A stretch of DNA of 9,471 nucleotides from an uncultured Collinsella sp. (lineage in GTDB: Bacteria > Actinomycetota > Coriobacteriia > Coriobacteriales > Coriobacteriaceae), in the NCBI GenBank assembly GCA_900550735.1, contig URTD01000067.1:1-9471 (forward strand). Reading direction: 5' to 3'. Under the pieces are notes generated by a model. That model had not been told where the DNA came from. It was given only the letters and a program-made list of their open reading frames with translations, and did no database searches. Numbering within the stretch: the first letter of the stretch is position 1; every line of letters begins with the position of its first letter. A program made the position numbers and the translations under genes. Positions 5,884 to 9,471 of this stretch are shown here, one piece after another.

Positions 5884-6672
5884 GTGCGCAATCTCAAAAT
5901 ACTGTTTTCCTATCTAGGGGCATACCGTCGCGATGCCATCCTCGGCGTGTTCTTTGTGTCGGTCGAGACGGTGCTCGAACTGTTTATCCCGGTCATCATG
6001 GCCAACATCATCGATGTGGGCGTGCCTGCGGGTGATATCAACTACATGCTGCTGCAGGGCGCGTACATGTTGGTGTGCGCTGCGCTTTCGCTGGTACTGG
6101 GCTTGGGTTATGCCCACACGTCCGCCCGCGTTGCCTCGGGCCTAGGCGCTAACCTGCGCGAGGCCGAGTACAAAAAGATTCAAACGCTCGCCTTTGGCAA
6201 CCTGGACAACTACGACGCCAGCTCGCTCGTCACCCGCATGACCACGGACATCACCGTTATCCAAAATGCTGTGGGCAACGGCTTTCGCCCTATGGTGCGC
6301 GGCCCGGTGACGCTTATCGTCGGCCTTATCTACGCGCTGATGCTGTCGCGCCCGCTCGCCACCGTCTTTGCGATCATCTTGCCCGTGCTGGCAATCGTAC
6401 TGGGCGCCATCACCTATCGCGTCAGTCCGCTCTACCGCCAACTCCAGACCTCGATGGATCACCTCAACGGCGTGGTACAGGAGGACCTCACCGCCGTGCC
6501 GTCAAGGCCTACGTTCGTACCGAGCACGAGGAGGCCAAGTTCGACACCGTCAATACCGAGCTCGCCGGCACGGCGACAAAGACCTTTGGCAGCGCGGTGC
6601 TCAACCTGCCGGTGTTTCAGCTGTCGATGTACGTGGCTGCGCTCTCTATCCTGTGGATTGGCGGCCGCATGA
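5884..6672 (+). CDS. N-terminal fragment of ABC exporter subunit 1 (membrane helices 1-4)
   Basis: As it stands this frame encodes 262 residues, of which only about the first 205 are authentic. They contain four predicted helices (about residues 15-38, 54-78, 132-156 and 158-180) and the cytosolic loop motif RMTTDITVIQNAVG. After the frameshift the remaining codons give a Pro/Ser/Arg/Cys-rich tail unrelated to the family. The fragment breaks in the long cytosolic helix between helices 4 and 5 and cannot work alone. Confidence 0.75.
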   Translation: MRNLKILFSYLGAYRRDAILGVFFVSVETVLELFIPVIMANIIDVGVPAGDINYMLLQGAYMLVCAALSLVLGLGYAHTSARVASGLGANLREAEYKKIQTLAFGNLDNYDASSLVTRMTTDITVIQNAVGNGFRPMVRGPVTLIVGLIYALMLSRPLATVFAIILPVLAIVLGAITYRVSPLYRQLQTSMDHLNGVVQEDLTAVPSRPTFVPSTRRPSSTPSIPSSPARRQRPLAARCSTCRCFSCRCTWLRSLSCGLAAA

Positions 6673-7709
6673 TTCTCGCCGGCAAGCTGGGCGTGGGCTC
6701 GCTCACGGGCTTTATGAGCTACGTGCTGCTGATCATGAACTCGCTCATGATGATTTCCAACGTGTTTTTGCTGCTCACGCGCGCTCTCACGAGTGTGGGC
6801 CGTATCGCAGAGGTGCTCGATGAGGAGCCCTTTATCGCCAACCCTGCGGGAGACCTCGCGACTGCGGCGCCAGCGGACGGCAGTATCGAGTTTCGCGACG
6901 TTTCCTTTAAATACCGCGCGGATGTAGCCGAGGATGTGCTCGAGCATATCGACCTTCGCATCGAGAGCGGCTCGACGGTGGGCATCCTCGGCGGTACGGG
7001 CTCGGGCAAGAGCTCGCTTGTGCAGCTGATTGCGCGCCTGTACGACGCCACCGAGGGCGCCGTGCTTGTGGGCGGACACGACGTGCGCGACTACGACCTG
7101 GTCGCCTTGCGCGACGCCGTAGGCATTGTGCTGCAAAAGAACGTGCTGTTTACGGGCACCGGGCGCGAGAACCTGCAGTGGGGCAATCCACAGGCGTCGG
7201 ACGATGAGCTCCTCGCGGCTTGCCGCGCGGCGTGCGTGGACGAGTTCCTTGATCGCATCGGCGGGCTGGACGGCGAGTTGGGGCAAGGTGGCGCCGGTGT
7301 TTCGGGTGGCCAGAAGCAACGCCTTTGCATCGCGCGCACGCTGCTCAAGCATCCGCGCGTGCTCATTTTTGATGACTCCACCAGCGCGGTCGATATGGCG
7401 ACCGACGCAAAGATTCGAGAGCACATCGCCCGGATTTCCGATACGACCGTGCTCATCATCGCCCAGCGCATCGCGAGTGTCATGGATGCCGATCGCATTG
7501 TGGTATTGGACGACGGTCGTGTCCACGGCGTGGGCACGCACGAGGAACTGCTGGCGGGCGACAACATATACCAGGAGATTTACGCCTCGCAGATGGAGTT
7601 TGCGGGGAACGCGGACGCCGGCGATAGCAACGACGATGGTTGCGCGAATGATCCGTTTTCCTCCGTCCCCGGAGGATCGCCCTTGGAAGGGGGTGAGCGC
7701 CATGCCTAA
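6597..7709 (+). CDS. C-terminal fragment of ABC exporter subunit 1 (helices 5-6 and degenerate ATPase domain)
   Basis: The in-frame GTG at 6597 is the first possible start after the frameshift; no good ribosome binding site precedes it, so independent translation is doubtful. The 370 residues hold helices 5 and 6 (about residues 8-30 and 40-65) and a complete nucleotide-binding domain: Walker A lysine codon 7008-7010, Q-loop VLQKN, signature SGGQ at 7302-7313, and D-loop STSAVD. The last 20 residues or so, including DPFSSVPGG, derive from the small palindromic repeat and are not family sequence. The end overlaps the next gene by 8 bases. Confidence 0.75.
   Translation: MLNLPVFQLSMYVAALSILWIGGRMILAGKLGVGSLTGFMSYVLLIMNSLMMISNVFLLLTRALTSVGRIAEVLDEEPFIANPAGDLATAAPADGSIEFRDVSFKYRADVAEDVLEHIDLRIESGSTVGILGGTGSGKSSLVQLIARLYDATEGAVLVGGHDVRDYDLVALRDAVGIVLQKNVLFTGTGRENLQWGNPQASDDELLAACRAACVDEFLDRIGGLDGELGQGGAGVSGGQKQRLCIARTLLKHPRVLIFDDSTSAVDMATDAKIREHIARISDTTVLIIAQRIASVMDADRIVVLDDGRVHGVGTHEELLAGDNIYQEIYASQMEFAGNADAGDSNDDGCANDPFSSVPGGSPLEGGERHA
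7649..7679. repeat. Short palindromic repeat, copy 2, inside a coding end
   Basis: Bases 7649-7670 are the exact reverse complement of 1417-1438. This copy lacks the full 9-bp partner arm: it keeps GATCC/GGATC outer arms (7650-7654 and 7674-7678) and has an inner TCCTCC/GGAGGA hairpin around GTCCCC. It is translated as part of the last codons of the first ABC subunit. Confidence 0.72.
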
Positions 7710-9471
7710 GACCGCAGCCCAAGCACGCCCGGCCGACCTCAAGCGCACTGTACGCCGCTTGCTCTCCTACATGGGGCATGCCAAGTTCTCGTTGCTCGCG
7801 GTGGGCGTGCTCGCCTCCGTCGCCGCCATCGCGAGCCTCGCCGGCACCTACATGGTGCGCCCCATCGTTAACGGTTTGGCCACGGGCGGGGAGGAACTGC
7901 TTGCCAAGCAGGTCATCCTGACGGCGATCATCTACGCTGCGGGCGTGCTCTCGGCCCTGGGCTACTCACAGATCATGGTGCGCGCGGCCCAACACGTGGT
8001 GTCCGATATTCGCCGCGACCTGTTCGCGCACATCCAGACGCTGCCGCTCAGTTATTTTGACAGCACGCGCTCGGGCGACATCATGAGTTTTTTCACCAAC
8101 GACGTCGACACCGTCTCCGAGGCGCTCAACAACAGCTTTGCCAACGTGATTCAGGCCGCCATTCAGGTTGTGGGTACCACGGCTATGCTCATCATCCTTA
8201 ACTGGCAGCTCACGATTATCACACTCGTGTGCGATGCGGCCATTGTGCTGTATGCGCGCTACTCGGGCGCGCGCTCTAAGCGTTTCTTTGCTGCCCAGCA
8301 GGCATCGCTTGGCGACCTGGACGGATATATCGAAGAAATGGTCTCGGGCCAAAAGGTCATCAAGGTCTTTAACCGTGAGGCAGCGAATGTCGCCGGCTTC
8401 ACCTGCCGCAACGACGAGCTTCGCCGCACCGGCACCGCCGCCGTGAGCTATGCCAACTCCATGGTGCCCATGACTGTCGTGATTGGCTACGTCAACTATG
8501 CCATCGTCGCCGTGGCGGGCGGCATGCTCTGCATCAAGGGGCTCGCCGACGTAGGTGCGCTCGCGAGCTACCTGGTCTTTGTGCGCCAGGCCGCCATGCC
8601 CATCAACCAGTTTACGCAGCTCGGCAACTTCTTGCTCAACGCGTTGGCCGGTGCCGAGCGCCTGTTTGCGGCTATGGACCTTGAGCCCGAGGTGGACGAG
8701 GGCTGCGTGGAGCTGGTGCAGACGGGCGATGCCGCGTGGGCGTGGAAAATTCCCGAGGGCCAGGGCGTGGGCGTCTACGGGCACCTGCATGACGTGGCAG
8801 CCGTTGATGAGTCGGGCCGCGCGGTGGCCGCCGACGGCACCGAGCTCACGTGCGGCTTGGTCCCGCTTGCCGGCGACGTGCGCTTCCATGCCGTGGACTT
8901 TTCCTACGTGCCGGGCGCCCGCGTGCTCACGGACCTCAACCTGTTTGCCAAGCCGGGGCAAAAGATTGCGTTTGTGGGCTCCACGGGCGCCGGCAAGACG
9001 ACCATTACCAACCTCATCAACCGCTTCTACGAGGTCGATGACGGCGAGATCACGTACGACGGCATCGACGTCAAGCACATTGCCAAGGCCAGCCTGCGCG
9101 GGTCGCTCGGCATTGTGCTGCAGGACACGCACCTGTTTAGCGGCACCATTGCGCAGAACATCCGCTTTGGCAAGCTCGACGCGACCGACGAGGAGGTGGA
9201 GGCTGCGGCGCGCGCGGGCTGCGCGCACCACTTCATTACCACCTTGCCCGGCGGCTACGATTTCGTGATCAACGAGGACGCGACCAACATCAGCCAAGGC
9301 CAGCGCCAGCTGCTTTGCATTGCCCGCGTGATGCTCTGGCTGCCGCCGATGCTGATTCTGGACGAGGCAACATCCTCCATTGATACCCGCACCGAGGTGC
9401 GTATCCAGAAAGCTTTTGCCCGCATGATGCAGGGCCGCACCAGCTTTATTGTGGCGCACCGCCTTTCCACC
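7702..9471 (+). CDS. Heterodimeric ABC exporter, second subunit (3' partial)
   Basis: This is an ABC-type multidrug/lipid exporter half-transporter in the cytoplasmic membrane, partner of the preceding subunit. The ATG at 7702 has an AAGGGGG ribosome binding site 8 bases upstream and overlaps the previous stop by 8 bases, indicating coupled translation; an in-frame GTG at 7693 lies too close to that site. All 590 visible codons are open and the gene continues past the window. Six helices occupy about residues 30-330. A roughly 60-residue insertion (332-391, containing AWAWKIPEGQG) precedes the ATPase domain; similar linkers occur, as I recall, in related exporters of Gram-positive bacteria. 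Walker A is GSTGAGKTT (Lys432). The signature is degenerate, ISQGQRQ (Gln532 replacing Gly). Walker B has the catalytic Glu555 (ILDEATSSID), and H-loop His586 is present. It therefore supplies the catalytic residues of one competent ATP site in the dimer. Confidence 0.93.
   Translation, partial: MPKTAAQARPADLKRTVRRLLSYMGHAKFSLLAVGVLASVAAIASLAGTYMVRPIVNGLATGGEELLAKQVILTAIIYAAGVLSALGYSQIMVRAAQHVVSDIRRDLFAHIQTLPLSYFDSTRSGDIMSFFTNDVDTVSEALNNSFANVIQAAIQVVGTTAMLIILNWQLTIITLVCDAAIVLYARYSGARSKRFFAAQQASLGDLDGYIEEMVSGQKVIKVFNREAANVAGFTCRNDELRRTGTAAVSYANSMVPMTVVIGYVNYAIVAVAGGMLCIKGLADVGALASYLVFVRQAAMPINQFTQLGNFLLNALAGAERLFAAMDLEPEVDEGCVELVQTGDAAWAWKIPEGQGVGVYGHLHDVAAVDESGRAVAADGTELTCGLVPLAGDVRFHAVDFSYVPGARVLTDLNLFAKPGQKIAFVGSTGAGKTTITNLINRFYEVDDGEITYDGIDVKHIAKASLRGSLGIVLQDTHLFSGTIAQNIRFGKLDATDEEVEAAARAGCAHHFITTLPGGYDFVINEDATNISQGQRQLLCIARVMLWLPPMLILDEATSSIDTRTEVRIQKAFARMMQGRTSFIVAHRLST

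Larger units (their letters stand above)
5884..7709 (+). pseudogene. Heterodimeric ABC exporter, first subunit (degenerate NBD), frameshifted
   Basis: Read across one frameshift, this is a fused permease/ATPase half-transporter of about 609 residues, the normal length, with six helices and one nucleotide-binding domain. The first frame gives the family sequence up to VVQEDLTAV and then turns to Pro/Ser/Arg-rich nonsense. The second frame resumes from VKAYVRTEHEEAKFD. The join is at 6499-6503, where family spacing (AVRxVKAYVR) implies four missing bases. Loss of one CGTG from a tandem CGTG pair would explain it. In the ATPase domain the Walker A (GGTGSGKSS), signature (VSGGQKQR) and Walker B aspartate are present. 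The catalytic Glu is Asp (FDDSTSAVD, codon 7374-7376) and the H-loop His is Gln (IIAQR, codon 7464-7466), typical of the catalytically degenerate subunit of heterodimers. The start is GTG with GGGGG 10 bases upstream and an in-frame stop just before it. Either a true mutation or an assembly error is possible. Confidence 0.85.

Noticed and set aside
6490..6510. Programmed ribosomal frameshifting in the first ABC gene
   Set aside because: No slippery heptamer or following structure is evident, and exporters of this family are not known to use it; a small deletion explains the change better.
7693..7704. GTG at 7693 as the start of ABC subunit 2
   Set aside because: It overlaps the ribosome binding site itself; ATG at 7702 has proper spacing.
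6459..7748. Minus-strand open frame opposite the first ABC gene
   Set aside because: Antisense to a complete ATPase domain and compositionally typical of a shadow frame.
7966..9459. Minus-strand open frame opposite the second ABC gene
   Set aside because: Antisense to an intact exporter subunit whose own frame is open to the window edge.

Overview
The window is GC-rich, densely coded bacterial DNA. Codon bias, the architecture of the genes and a short palindromic intergenic repeat suggest a Coriobacteriia-type actinobacterium such as Collinsella. This assignment is an inference from sequence style, not from any database match.

Layout from left to right. (1) A membrane-anchored HtrA/DegP-like serine protease with one PDZ domain reads rightward; its true start lies outside the window, and it ends at a strong intrinsic terminator (1364-1404). 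(2) A 447-bp intergenic stretch holds that terminator, a small TGATCCGTT/AACGGATCA palindrome, a 203-bp AT-richer element bounded by near-perfect 29-bp inverted repeats, and a probable ligA promoter. (3) ligA, the NAD-dependent DNA ligase, follows, with a beta-clamp-like QSSLF peptide at its N-terminus. A 59-codon ORF overlaps its stop codon (TAATG). (4) On the minus strand lie a 12-helix MATE efflux transporter and, just beyond its stop, a startless fragment that looks like the C-terminus of a MerR/GyrI-type drug-responsive regulator. (5) The 258-bp divergent region has a MerR-type promoter facing the MATE gene (19-bp spacer with a CTACAA/TTGTAG dyad) and a consensus promoter, with overlapping operator-like dyads, facing the ABC genes. 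(6) Two rightward genes encode the halves of a heterodimeric ABC exporter. The first is broken by a frameshift near 6499. The second is intact and runs off the right edge.

The right half can be read as an efflux locus: a MATE pump and a heterodimeric ABC exporter transcribed divergently from one control region. The two ABC subunits carry complementary active-site degeneracies (Asp for the catalytic Glu and Gln for the H-loop His in the first; SQGQ for SGGQ in the second), the signature of asymmetric TM287/288- or BmrCD-type exporters. The frameshift in the first subunit, if real, would disable this exporter. The MerR-like remnant suggests the MATE pump may have lost a local regulator.

I did not see a clearly new defence or mobile system. 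The strongest candidates for something undescribed are the 203-bp inverted-repeat element, the palindromic repeat that also supplies the C-terminal codons of the first ABC gene, and the small ORF coupled to ligA.
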